From NCBI GenBank assembly GCA_937997955.1, contig CALLDR010000168.1, positions 1 to 21,640 of the forward strand: 21,640 bases of DNA, written 5' to 3'. Source of the DNA: an uncultured Emergencia sp. (GTDB lineage: Bacteria; Bacillota; Clostridia; Peptostreptococcales; Anaerovoracaceae). Below, piece by piece: positions 7,380 through 15,545 of the stretch. Position 1 is the first letter of the stretch. Each line of letters starts with the position of its first letter. The notes beneath the pieces are model-generated. The model was not told the DNA's origin. It saw only the letters and a program-made list of their open reading frames with translations, and did not search any database. A program made the position numbers and the translations under genes.

Positions 7380-7405
7380 ATACAGAACGTGAGTTCCTGC
7401 GTCAA
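7377..7405 (-). promoter_or_regulatory. sigma-A promoter of the GNAT operon
   Basis: Reading leftwards: TTGACG (7405-7400), a 17-bp spacer and a perfect TATAAT (7382-7377). The start site would lie near 7370, about 53 nt before the ATG at 7317. Confidence 0.75.
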
Positions 7406-7437
7406 TACTTTTCCACCCAACTCCGATTATGAAAACA

Positions 7438-7457
7438 GACAGCCTGATCAGGCTGTC
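7438..7457 (-). terminator. terminator after the HMA protein gene
   Basis: A perfect 20-bp palindrome (arms GACAGCCTGA and TCAGGCTGTC) lies 27 bp past the stop codon. Reading leftwards it is followed by TGTTTTC, a short T-run. It separates this gene from the GNAT promoter. Confidence 0.65.
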
Positions 7458-7484
7458 CGCTGTAGAAATAATCCCCTGTTTATG

Positions 7485-7853
7485 TTAAGCCTGTCCCAGC
7501 TTGACTGACGTAGCTGTATAACCAGCTCGCTTCACAAGGTTTTCAAGCTGCTCTTCTGTGGCAGGCTCTTTCATCCTTACCGTGGCTGTTCCGCTTTTCA
7601 GATCCACGCTGGCCCACATCGTTCCCTTTTCGTGAAAGGCATTCTCCACCCGCATCTTGCAGTTGGAACAAGTCATGCCCTCTACCGAAATTTCGGCCGT
7701 ATATGGATAATGGTCAGGGTTCTTGTCCCGGACTTTGAGCTTCGCCTCGCCAGAACCACAGCATCCATGTGCTTTTTTGTTTAAACAGCTTCTTACCGCA
7801 AAGATACAAACGACGACCAGGATCAAAATGGCCACAATATTTTGCGTGTTCAT
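7485..7853 (-). CDS. membrane-anchored heavy-metal-associated (HMA) domain protein
   Basis: A 122-residue protein with one N-terminal membrane helix (about residues 5-21). A short Cys-containing linker follows (RSCLNKK, then GCCGSG at 30-35), and then an HMA domain (about 52-118). The metal site is GMTCSNC (59-65), with C62 and C65 expected to bind Cu(I) or another soft metal. The helix plus Cys-rich linker resembles the FeoB-associated Cys-rich membrane protein family, so this looks like a fusion of that anchor to a metallochaperone-like domain. ATG 7853 is chosen because AGGAGGT lies 7 nt upstream; the frame extends further upstream, but that part is leader. No P-type ATPase or FeoB is adjacent. 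Metal identity is inference. Confidence 0.85.
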   Translation of the reverse strand: MNTQNIVAILILVVVCIFAVRSCLNKKAHGCCGSGEAKLKVRDKNPDHYPYTAEISVEGMTCSNCKMRVENAFHEKGTMWASVDLKSGTATVRMKEPATEEQLENLVKRAGYTATSVKLGQA

Positions 7854-7893
7854 ACTATATACCTCCTTCTTTGCAGAAATATTCGCTTCTTCC

Positions 7894-7957
7894 CTGACAG
7901 ACCGGCGTGCCAGTCGCTGCGCGACGCTGAAAAGGCCAGCTGCCGGCAAGGTGTCAG
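7894..7957 (-). promoter_or_regulatory. foldable 5' leader of the HMA gene
   Basis: The leader of about 140 nt contains nested complementary arms in this order on the transcript: CTGACA, GCCGGC, GTCGC, loop GCA, GCGAC, GCCGGT, TGTCAG. Outer, middle and inner arms can all pair, giving a long interrupted hairpin. It does not match a riboswitch class I can name. It may be a regulatory leader, or simply a stable stem. Confidence 0.45.
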
Positions 7958-7977
7958 GCATTACAGCAGAATAAACA

Positions 7978-7993
7978 GTTAGAAAGAACTAAC
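7978..7993. promoter_or_regulatory. dyad at the HMA gene start site
   Basis: GTTAG (7978-7982) and CTAAC (7989-7993) are perfect inverted arms with a 6-bp spacer, placed at about +1 to +17 of the predicted transcript. This position suits a repressor, for example a metal-responsive one, but no regulator is encoded next to it. Confidence 0.45.
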
Positions 7994-8000
7994 CACTTAT

Positions 8001-8029
8001 ATGATAAGCCTAATTCAAAATTTTGTCAA
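8001..8029 (-). promoter_or_regulatory. sigma-A promoter of the HMA gene
   Basis: Reading leftwards: a perfect TTGACA (8029-8024), a 17-bp spacer and TATCAT (8006-8001). The start site would be near 7994. Confidence 0.75.
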
Positions 8030-8101
8030 GGGTGCAGAAGGCGCTGAGGCCCTGATGATCCGCTGAGCCGCTGCCGAAACCTATACGGCTGTCCGCGCCC
8101 C

Positions 8102-8133
8102 AAAAATGCGAAACGCAGCCGCTTTGCAGCGGC
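8102..8133 (-). terminator. probable terminator of the asp23-to-aminotransferase operon
   Basis: Reading leftwards, GCCGCT-GCAA-AGCGGC is followed directly by TGCG-TTT-CGCA and a run of five T. The second small hairpin with its T-run fits an intrinsic terminator. It lies about 140 nt past the aminotransferase stop codon. Confidence 0.5.
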
Positions 8134-8136
8134 CGC

Positions 8137-8176
8137 GTCAATCTGCGTCAATTTGTGTCAATCTGTGTCAATTTAT
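8137..8176. repeat. four tandem 10-bp repeats
   Basis: Four copies of GTCAATYTGY follow with an exact 10-bp period at 8137, 8147, 8157 and 8167 (the last ends TTTAT). One copy per helical turn would place identical faces on one side of the DNA. On the other strand each copy contains TTGAC, but no -10 follows. Confidence 0.75.
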
Positions 8177-8270
8177 TCTGTATCGATTTATGTATTCGGT
8201 TAATGGTATCGGCCAATGATTCAGGATTCAAGCCTATACCCTGGAATACAGCGCTGTTCAATCGGCGGGA

Positions 8271-9470
8271 CTATTTTCCCAGCTTCTTGTTGTAGGCTTC
8301 GATACCCAGTCTGATCAGCTCAACGCCTCTTCTCATGTCTTCCTTCTTCAGCACGTACGCGATACGCATTTCGTCCTTGCCCAGACCCGGCGTAGCGTAG
8401 AAGCCCTCAGCCGGCGCGAACATAACGGTTTCACCGTTGTCTTCAAACTCTGTCAGCAGGAACATCAGGAAATCCTCTACACTGTCAACCGGCAGTTTCG
8501 CGGTCATGTAGAACGCGCCGCCAGGCTTCTGGCAGACAACGCCAGGAATCTTCATCAGTTCCTCATATACCACGTCTCTTCTGCCGCAGTATTCAGCTTT
8601 AACTTCTTCATAGTAGGAAGCCGGCAGTCTGTACAGCGCGGCAGCGCCTACCTGGTCTACCGTGGAGCTGCAGAGTCTGCCCTGAGCGATCTTCATAACG
8701 CTGGACATGAACTCCTCGTTCTTGGAGATCAGGAATCCGATTCTTGCGCCGCATGCGGAGAATCTCTTGGAAACGGAGTCGATGATGATGACTCTGTCCG
8801 CGATTTCAGGCAGCTGACCGAAAGAAACAGCTTCTCTTCCGTCATAAGCGAATTCTCTGTACACTTCGTCAGCGATGATCCAAAGGTCGTGTTCCTTGGC
8901 GATCTCGCCGATCAGCTTCATTTCATCCATGGTCAGAACCGTACCGGTCGGATTTCCCGGATTGATGCAGCAGATTGCTTTGGTCTTCTCTGTGATCAGC
9001 GGCTCGATCTGCTCTCTTTTGGCATAGTGATAGCCCTCTTCCGCCTTTGTCGTAATAGGAACCACTTTGCCGCCGGCAGCGGTAGCAAATGTATGATAGT
9101 TTGTATAGAAAGGCTCTGCCAGCAGGACTTCATCGCCTTCGTTCAGCAGGGCCAGGAATGTCATAGTCAGTGCTTCCGATCCGCCGGTAGTTACGATGAC
9201 GTCTTTTCTGCCGATGTCCATGCCGTAGGTCTTGAAGTAGTCGCCTACAGAATCCTGCAGCTCTGTGATGCCGCCGGACTCAGCGTATGCGATAACCTTT
9301 TTCTCATAGCCCTTGATAGCTTCCATGAAGCATGGAGGGGTTTCAACGTCAGGCTGGCCGATGTTCAGGTGGTAAACCTTTTTACCAGCATCTTTTGCCT
9401 TCTGTGCGATCGGATTGAATCTTCTGATCGGGGAAAACTGCATAGCTTCCACTTTGTTTGATAATTTCAT
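8271..9470 (-). CDS. class I/II PLP-dependent aminotransferase (AspB/COG0436 type)
   Basis: A 399-residue aminotransferase of fold type I, moving an amino group between an amino acid and a 2-oxo acid. Visible active-site features are NPGNPTG (residues 170-176; N173 contacts the PLP ring), DEVY (D201 and Y204) and the Schiff-base lysine K235 in SVSKRFSACGARIG. The substrate cannot be read from sequence; aspartate or aromatic amino acids are common in this family. ATG 9470 is preceded by AAAGGAG. It follows tlyA by 28 bp in the same direction and is the last gene before the probable terminator, so it is probably part of the operon, although a private promoter is not excluded. Confidence 0.92.
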   Translation of the reverse strand: MKLSNKVEAMQFSPIRRFNPIAQKAKDAGKKVYHLNIGQPDVETPPCFMEAIKGYEKKVIAYAESGGITELQDSVGDYFKTYGMDIGRKDVIVTTGGSEALTMTFLALLNEGDEVLLAEPFYTNYHTFATAAGGKVVPITTKAEEGYHYAKREQIEPLITEKTKAICCINPGNPTGTVLTMDEMKLIGEIAKEHDLWIIADEVYREFAYDGREAVSFGQLPEIADRVIIIDSVSKRFSACGARIGFLISKNEEFMSSVMKIAQGRLCSSTVDQVGAAALYRLPASYYEEVKAEYCGRRDVVYEELMKIPGVVCQKPGGAFYMTAKLPVDSVEDFLMFLLTEFEDNGETVMFAPAEGFYATPGLGKDEMRIAYVLKKEDMRRGVELIRLGIEAYNKKLGK

Positions 9471-9498
9471 TTCTTTCGGTCTCCTTTAATTTAAAATC

Positions 9499-10296
9499 TT
9501 ACTCCAACTCCAAGTGAGAGTTACGAACGATTTCGTGTATACATGATACATTATAACATAGATTTTCCTGTTTGGAAAGATGTAAAAGATATTCTATATT
9601 GCCTTTTGCGCCAGTAACCGGAGAATATGTCAGTCCCTGTGGGTACAAACCCTCCGAGGCGGCGTAGCCGATGACCTTTTCGATGACCTCCTGATGGACC
9701 TTCTGGTCGCGGACGATGCCCTTCTTGCCCACCTGCTCGCGCCCCGCCTCGAACTGGGGCTTCACGAGACAGACGATCTCGCCGTCGTCGGCCAGCACCT
9801 GTGCCGCCACAGGAAAGATCAGCCGCAGGGATATGAAGGAAACATCGATGCTGATGAAATCCACGGGCTCTTCGATCAATGCCGTATCCAGATAGCGGAC
9901 GTTGCACTTCTCCATATTGATGACCCGGGGGTCGTTTCTCAGCTTCCAGTCCAGCTGCCCATAGCCTACGTCGATGGCGTAGACCTTGGAAGCGCCGTTC
10001 TGCAGCATGCAGTCGGTGAAGCCTCCGGTTGAAGCGCCGATATCCATGCAGACCGCGCCCTCCAGCTTCAGCCCAAAGGCGCCCATGGATTTCTCCAGCT
10101 TCAGGCCGCCCCGGCTCACATAGGGACAGATGTTCTCCTTGATAAAGATCTCCGCCTCCGTGTCCACCATGTTGCCGGCCTTGTCGCTCTTCTGCCCGTT
10201 GACAAAGACGATGCCCGCCATAATGGCCGCCTTCGCCCGCTCCCTGGACTGATAACAGCCCTTTTTGACCAACAGTGTATCTAATCTTTCTTTCAA
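9499..10296 (-). CDS. tlyA: TlyA-family rRNA (cytidine-2'-O)-methyltransferase
   Basis: A 265-residue protein with an N-terminal S4 RNA-binding domain (about residues 1-60, RLDTLLVKKGCYQSRERAKAA). SRGGLKLE (61-68) and an FtsJ-like Rossmann methyltransferase domain follow. The SAM-binding loop is DIGASTGGFTDC (about 85-96), and the likely catalytic K-D-K-E set comprises K66, D151 in SIDVSF, K179 in LVKPQFE, and E183. TlyA enzymes 2'-O-methylate cytidines in 16S and/or 23S rRNA; some homologues were first called haemolysins. The start is TTG at 10296, which overlaps the dxs stop (TTGA), so translation is coupled. In many Firmicutes tlyA is followed by nadK, argR and recN; here an aminotransferase follows. 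Confidence 0.93.
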   Translation of the reverse strand: MKERLDTLLVKKGCYQSRERAKAAIMAGIVFVNGQKSDKAGNMVDTEAEIFIKENICPYVSRGGLKLEKSMGAFGLKLEGAVCMDIGASTGGFTDCMLQNGASKVYAIDVGYGQLDWKLRNDPRVINMEKCNVRYLDTALIEEPVDFISIDVSFISLRLIFPVAAQVLADDGEIVCLVKPQFEAGREQVGKKGIVRDQKVHQEVIEKVIGYAASEGLYPQGLTYSPVTGAKGNIEYLLHLSKQENLCYNVSCIHEIVRNSHLELE

Positions 10297-12221
10297 TCTG
10301 CTTCACAAATCCTTTCCGCGATAGAATCAGCGTCTAAACCGTATTTTTCATAGAGCTGCGCGCAGCTGCCATGTTCGATAAACTGATCCGGCCAGCCAAA
10401 GGCGGTCACGTCAAAACCGGCCGCCACGGCCTGCAGTCTCTCTCCAAAGCCGCCGGTCAGCACTCCGTCCTCCAGGGTGACGATCCTTTTCGGCGCCCCC
10501 TCAAGAAGAGACAGATCCAGCGGTTTTACACAGGTTACGTCCACCAGCCCGGCGTCGATGCCGCGGGCCGCCAGCTTTTCTCTGACCTGCCGTCCGGTCT
10601 CGGCCATTTTGCCCACGGCCCAGATGTCCAGGTCCCGGCCTGACGCCAGCCGAAGATTTCTGCCGTCAAAGCAGTCAGCTCCGTTTCCGTCAAATCCGCC
10701 GCCAAAGGCAGTTCCATCAAAGTCTGTTCTATCAAAAGCCGTTTCAACAAAATCTGATCCGTCGAAGGCCGTGCCCCCGACGTCAAAGGTGCATCCGCCC
10801 CGCGGATATCGAATGGCCACAGGGCCGTCCAGGGTCAGAGCATATCGGAGCATTTCGCTCAGCTGCCTGCCGTCCGCAGGTGTCAGCACCGTCATATTCG
10901 GCATGGCCGACAGATAGGACAGGTCGAAGATACCGTGGTGGGTCTCGCCGTCAGCGCCGACTACACCGGCCCGGTCGATGGCAAAGATCACCGGAAGCTG
11001 CTGCAGACAGACGTCCTCCAGAATCTGATCATAGGCTCTCTGCAGGAAAGACGAGTAGATCGCCACGATGGGCCGCATACCCGCCTTTGCCAGTCCAGCC
11101 GCGAAGGTGACGCCGTGGGCTTCCGCGATGCCTACGTCAAAGAAGCGGCGGGGATAGCGCTTGGAAAAAGGCCCCAGTCCCGTAGCGTCGCACATGGCCG
11201 CGGAAACTGCGCAGATCCGCTCGTCCTCCTCGGCCAGATGCAGCGCGGCAAGGCCGAAGACCTCAGAGTAGGTCACGACCGGCGCTGCCAGCACCTTTCC
11301 CGTTTCAGGGTCGAAAGGCCCGATCCCGTGGAATTTATTCGGATTCTGCTCCGCCGTTCTGTAGCCTTTGCCCTTCTTCGTCATCACGTGGACGAAAACA
11401 GGGCCGGCGGCCTGCTTTGCCAGTTCCAGCACCTCCACGGTCTCCGCAAGATTGTGGCCGTCCACAGGTCCGAGATAGGTGAAGCCCAGTTCCTCAAAGA
11501 TGACGCCGCCGGACAGCAGCGCGTATTTGACCCTGTCCTTAAAGTTGCCCAGATCCACCGTCAGCTCGTCTCCGATGACGGGAATGTTCTGCACTGTCCT
11601 TTTGATGGCCTTCTTCGCCTTCAGATAGCCTGTGCTGGTCCGCAGCTTTGACAGATGCTGCGATACGCCGCCGATATTGCGGGAGATGGACATGCCGTTG
11701 TCGTTTAAGATCACGATCAGCTTAGATCTGGAAGCGCCTACGTTGTTCAGCGCTTCATACGCCATGCCGCCGGTCAGAGATCCGTCGCCGATCACCGCGA
11801 TGACCTCGTGATCCTCCCCTTTGAGATCGCGGGCCGCGGCCATGCCGGCCGCAGCAGAGACAGACGTGCTGGAATGGCCCGTATCAAAGATGTCGTGCTG
11901 GCTTTCCTTCCCCTTCGGGAAACCGCTGAGGCCGTCCATCTGGCGGAGGGTGTCGAATTTGTCAGCTCTGCCGGTCAGGATCTTGTGGACATAGGACTGA
12001 TGGCCTACATCCCAGATGATCTTGTCGCGGGGACTGTCAAAGACCCGGTGCAGAGCGATGGTCAGCTCTACGATCCCCAGATTGGAAGCCAGATGGCCCC
12101 CGGTTTTCGATACGTGATCGATCAAAAAATCGCGGATTGCATAAGATAGAAGTTCCAACTGATCCTCATCCATGGATTTTAGATCAGCTGGAAAGTCATA
12201 TTCTGTCAAATCCTTGCTCAT
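10293..12221 (-). CDS. dxs: 1-deoxy-D-xylulose-5-phosphate synthase with a repeat insertion
   Basis: Dxs condenses pyruvate and glyceraldehyde 3-phosphate, using thiamine diphosphate, in the first step of the MEP isoprenoid pathway. The 642-residue protein shows HVSKTGGHLASNLG (H43), the ThDP/Mg motif GDGSLTGGMAYEALNN (near residue 143), the HGIGPFDP loop, DRAGVVGADGETHHG and the C-terminal DQFIEHGS. Between the pyrimidine-binding and C-terminal domains, at about residues 477-520, is a low-complexity insertion rich in Phe, Asp and Gly (units such as TAFDG, SDFVE, TDFDG). Most homologues have only a short linker there. AAAGGAG precedes the ATG. It follows ispA by 46 bp, so two MEP/prenyl genes are co-transcribed. 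Confidence 0.96.
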   Translation of the reverse strand: MSKDLTEYDFPADLKSMDEDQLELLSYAIRDFLIDHVSKTGGHLASNLGIVELTIALHRVFDSPRDKIIWDVGHQSYVHKILTGRADKFDTLRQMDGLSGFPKGKESQHDIFDTGHSSTSVSAAAGMAAARDLKGEDHEVIAVIGDGSLTGGMAYEALNNVGASRSKLIVILNDNGMSISRNIGGVSQHLSKLRTSTGYLKAKKAIKRTVQNIPVIGDELTVDLGNFKDRVKYALLSGGVIFEELGFTYLGPVDGHNLAETVEVLELAKQAAGPVFVHVMTKKGKGYRTAEQNPNKFHGIGPFDPETGKVLAAPVVTYSEVFGLAALHLAEEDERICAVSAAMCDATGLGPFSKRYPRRFFDVGIAEAHGVTFAAGLAKAGMRPIVAIYSSFLQRAYDQILEDVCLQQLPVIFAIDRAGVVGADGETHHGIFDLSYLSAMPNMTVLTPADGRQLSEMLRYALTLDGPVAIRYPRGGCTFDVGGTAFDGSDFVETAFDRTDFDGTAFGGGFDGNGADCFDGRNLRLASGRDLDIWAVGKMAETGRQVREKLAARGIDAGLVDVTCVKPLDLSLLEGAPKRIVTLEDGVLTGGFGERLQAVAAGFDVTAFGWPDQFIEHGSCAQLYEKYGLDADSIAERICEAD

Positions 12222-12267
12222 AAATTGCTCCTTTTTATCCTTTGTATTTGCACAGGCTGTCCCGCGC

Positions 12268-13160
<893 letters not shown>

Positions 13161-13164
<4 letters not shown>

Positions 13165-13358
13165 TGTTGTTGCACCTCGCCTTCAAACGTTTCAATCTTC
13201 TGTTTCGCATTCTTTAATATATCTTCACAGATCCGATAGTGTTTCATACCTTCTTCATAGCAGGAGATAGCCTCCTCCAGGGTGGTGTCCTGAGATTTGA
13301 TCTTTTCTGACATGGCCTGCAGGGCCTCCAGCGCCTGCTCAAATTTTCCCTCACGCAT
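13161..13358 (-). CDS. xseB: exodeoxyribonuclease VII small subunit
   Basis: XseB is the small helical subunit that packs along the XseA scaffold in exonuclease VII, which degrades single-stranded DNA. The 65-residue product has the usual two-helix pattern: FEQALEALQAMSEKI, then TTLEEAISCYEEGMKHYRICEDILKNAKQKIE. ATG 13358 is preferred because AGGAAG at 13372-13367 lies 8 nt upstream. A GTG at 13367 would overlap that site. The start overlaps the end of xseA by 8 nt and the stop overlaps ispA, so all three are translationally coupled. Confidence 0.92.
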
Positions 13359-14499
13359 CTTTTTCACTTCCTATCTCTGTAATTACACATGCGGCATGTC
13401 CGTCGCGCAGCGTCAGATCATAGCTTTCGCCTACCGTCAGCGCCGACGCTTCCGTGATCACCCGGCCGTCCGCTCCGCTTAAGACTGCATAGCCGCTTTC
13501 CAGAACCTTGGACGGATTGTTTTCCTCCAGGATCAGACGGTGCCGCTCTATGACAGAAGCGAACTGGTCGATCCGTGCGGAAAGCTGCCGCTTCATGGAC
13601 TCCGCCTCACGCTCCGCCACCAGCTGATAATACATCAGCTTATTGGACAGCTGCAGCCGCAGCTGCCCCGCCATGTCGGAAAGCTGACGGGGAAGCTCCC
13701 TGCTGTCCGGTACAGCCATCTGCGCCGCGGCGGTCGGCGTCTCTGCCCTCAGATCGGCCACCAGGTCTGAGATGGTAAAGTCGATCTCGTGGCCTACCGC
13801 GGAGATCACGGGTATTCGGGAGCGGTAGATGCTTCTGGCCACCGCTTCCTCATTGAAGGCCCAGAGGTCGTCGGCTGAGCCGCCGCCCCGGCCGACGATC
13901 AGGGTATCGATATCGTCGTAATGGCCGTTCACATAGTCGATCATGGCGGCGATCTCAGCGCCCGCGCCTTCGCCCTGGACGGCTACAGGAAACAGGATCA
14001 CGTCCACCGTGTCGTTTCTGGACTGAATGATCTTCAGGATATCCCGCACGGCGGCGCCTGTGCGGGAGGTGATGACCCCTATTTTATCAGGATATGGGGG
14101 AATCGGCTTCTTGTGGGAAGGATCAAAGAGCCCTTCCCTGCTCAGCTTCGCCTTCATCTGCTCAAAAGCGACCGCCAGACTGCCTGCGCCGGAAAGCTCT
14201 ATATTCCGCACGTACAGCGAATAGGTCCCGTTCTTCTTGAACACGCTGACGCCGCCGGTCAGAATCACTTCCATGCCGTCCTCCAGCATCCAGGGCAGCT
14301 TCATCGCGTATTCCCGGTGGAGAAAACAGTTCAGCTTGCTCGCGGCGTCGATGACGGAAAAGTATACGTGGCCGGTGGAGTGGTATTTCAGGTTGGAGAT
14401 CTCTCCTTTGACTACCACCGCTCCCAGCAGTGGGTCCGTGCCGATGACCCGGCTGATATATTCGTTTAACTGTGATACAGTGACTGGTTTCAGCGCCAT
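13351..14499 (-). CDS. xseA: exodeoxyribonuclease VII large subunit
   Basis: The catalytic large subunit of exonuclease VII, 382 residues. An OB-fold for single-stranded DNA fills about residues 1-100 (VKGEISNLKYHSTGHVYFSV). The catalytic core has GVITSRTGAAVRDIL (141-155), the conserved GRGGGSADDLW (203-213) and GHEIDFTISDLVADLRAETPTAAA (236-259). A helical segment follows and ends the protein. It is somewhat shorter than the roughly 450 residues of the E. coli enzyme, mainly in the helical C-terminal part, as in other Clostridia. GGAGGT lies 9 nt before the ATG. The start overlaps the end of the Kae1-like gene by 10 nt. Confidence 0.95.
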   Translation of the reverse strand: MALKPVTVSQLNEYISRVIGTDPLLGAVVVKGEISNLKYHSTGHVYFSVIDAASKLNCFLHREYAMKLPWMLEDGMEVILTGGVSVFKKNGTYSLYVRNIELSGAGSLAVAFEQMKAKLSREGLFDPSHKKPIPPYPDKIGVITSRTGAAVRDILKIIQSRNDTVDVILFPVAVQGEGAGAEIAAMIDYVNGHYDDIDTLIVGRGGGSADDLWAFNEEAVARSIYRSRIPVISAVGHEIDFTISDLVADLRAETPTAAAQMAVPDSRELPRQLSDMAGQLRLQLSNKLMYYQLVAEREAESMKRQLSARIDQFASVIERHRLILEENNPSKVLESGYAVLSGADGRVITEASALTVGESYDLTLRDGHAACVITEIGSEKDA

Positions 14500-15545
14500 A
14501 GCTCTCTACCTCCAAGAAGAGCGATTCCCACCGCGTTGTCGCAGCTGAGAGAAGGCTCTCCGAAACAACATCGGATGCCTGCCAGCCGCTCTGGCAGAAA
14601 TCTGCGGATATATTGGCTGGAGGACACACCTCCGGCGAAAAGGGCGTCAGATACGTCATATTTCTCTGCCAGCTGGGCGGTCTGTTCCGCCATCGCCTGG
14701 CAGATCCGGTCCATCAGCATGGCCGAAAGCTGCCCGAAAGAGAGAACGCCCGTTTCTGCAGGCGGCTCCCCCGCTTTCTCCGGCATTTTCTCCCGCGTTG
14801 TTTCCTGCAGCAGACGCTGACATTTGGTCTCGATGCCGGACAGGTTGATATAGCCGTCTTCACATTTGATCCTTGGCAGCAGGCTGCCCTTGACCCTGCC
14901 CGCGGCAGACGATCCGATTTTTTTCAGGGCCTCCCGTTTTGCGGTCTCTTCCATGGCCAGCCGGTCGATCTCCTGTCCGCAGGGGAACTCAAATCCCATG
15001 GCGACGCCGACCCGGTCCAGAACCTGTCCAAAGGCCAGATCCTTTGATCCGCCCACGATGTTCAGGCCGTCCCCGTCCGCCAGCAGACATTCAGAAGTTC
15101 CGCCGGAAAAATGAAAGGACAGAAATCTTTCCGTATCCTCCAAAGGCGATCGAAACCTGACAGCGGCCACGTGGCCTTCCTGATGGGAAAAGGTCATAAG
15201 GGGCAGACTCCGGGCGGCCGCAATCGTCCGCGCCGCTGAAAGCCCCGCCAGAAACACCGGCATATAGGAGCCCTCCACCGGACGCGGTCTTGATGAAACC
15301 GCCACGCCGTCCAGTATCGTGCCTGGCGGCAGCGCCGCGAAGGCCTGTTCTATCATCTCCGGAAGGCGATTTACATGCTGAAAAAGAGCGACGGACTGCC
15401 GAAGCCCTCTCTCGCCCTTTTTTACATCCAGAAACCGCTGGAGATTGCATATGATGTCGCCCTCCTGGCTGACAAGAGCCACAGAGGTCTTGTAATTGCT
15501 GGTATCGATGCCCAGGACAGCATGATCCCGCGCGGCCCTAGGCAT
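14490..15545 (-). CDS. Kae1/TsaD-like protein (OSGEP family paralogue)
   Basis: A 351-residue protein of the Kae1/TsaD/Gcp superfamily, with the ASKHA ATPase fold. Visible are LGIDTSNYKTSVALV (phosphate-1-like, residues 11-25), the metal-binding HQEGH (H121 and H125), FSGGTSECLL (147-155) and a C-terminal ALFAGGVSSSQYIRR. True TsaD makes threonylcarbamoyladenosine in tRNA and has a longer, more conserved HMEGH context. Clostridia often carry this second divergent member beside nusB or xseA, annotated as sialoglycoprotein endopeptidase; its reaction is unknown. ATG 15545 overlaps the nusB stop by 8 nt. The frame is open further upstream, but that part is nusB. Between about residues 205 and 265 the sequence is poorly conserved and Glu/Pro-rich. 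Confidence 0.85.
   Translation of the reverse strand: MPRAARDHAVLGIDTSNYKTSVALVSQEGDIICNLQRFLDVKKGERGLRQSVALFQHVNRLPEMIEQAFAALPPGTILDGVAVSSRPRPVEGSYMPVFLAGLSAARTIAAARSLPLMTFSHQEGHVAAVRFRSPLEDTERFLSFHFSGGTSECLLADGDGLNIVGGSKDLAFGQVLDRVGVAMGFEFPCGQEIDRLAMEETAKREALKKIGSSAAGRVKGSLLPRIKCEDGYINLSGIETKCQRLLQETTREKMPEKAGEPPAETGVLSFGQLSAMLMDRICQAMAEQTAQLAEKYDVSDALFAGGVSSSQYIRRFLPERLAGIRCCFGEPSLSCDNAVGIALLGGRELWR

Larger units (their letters stand above)
8030..8270. other. non-coding interval after the housekeeping operon
   Basis: I see no credible gene in these 241 bp. The interval holds a likely terminator for the operon arriving from the right (8102-8133) and a four-copy 10-bp repeat (8137-8176). 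The rest, including a short ACAGCGCTGT palindrome near 8247-8256, has no assignable function. Confidence 0.6.

Noticed and set aside
7854..7961. 36-residue N-terminal extension of the HMA protein
   Set aside because: No ribosome binding site or family similarity; the AGGAGGT before the ATG at 7853 is far better and the region folds as leader RNA.
8137..8176. Row of -35 elements (TTGAC on the minus strand)
   Set aside because: No -10 hexamer lies at a suitable distance; the sequence downstream is GC-rich terminator DNA.
9551..10306. 251-residue frame over tlyA
   Set aside because: Gly/Arg/His-rich out-of-phase shadow of tlyA with no family features.
10935..11651. 238-residue plus-strand frame opposite dxs
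   Set aside because: Antisense shadow of dxs without own start signals.
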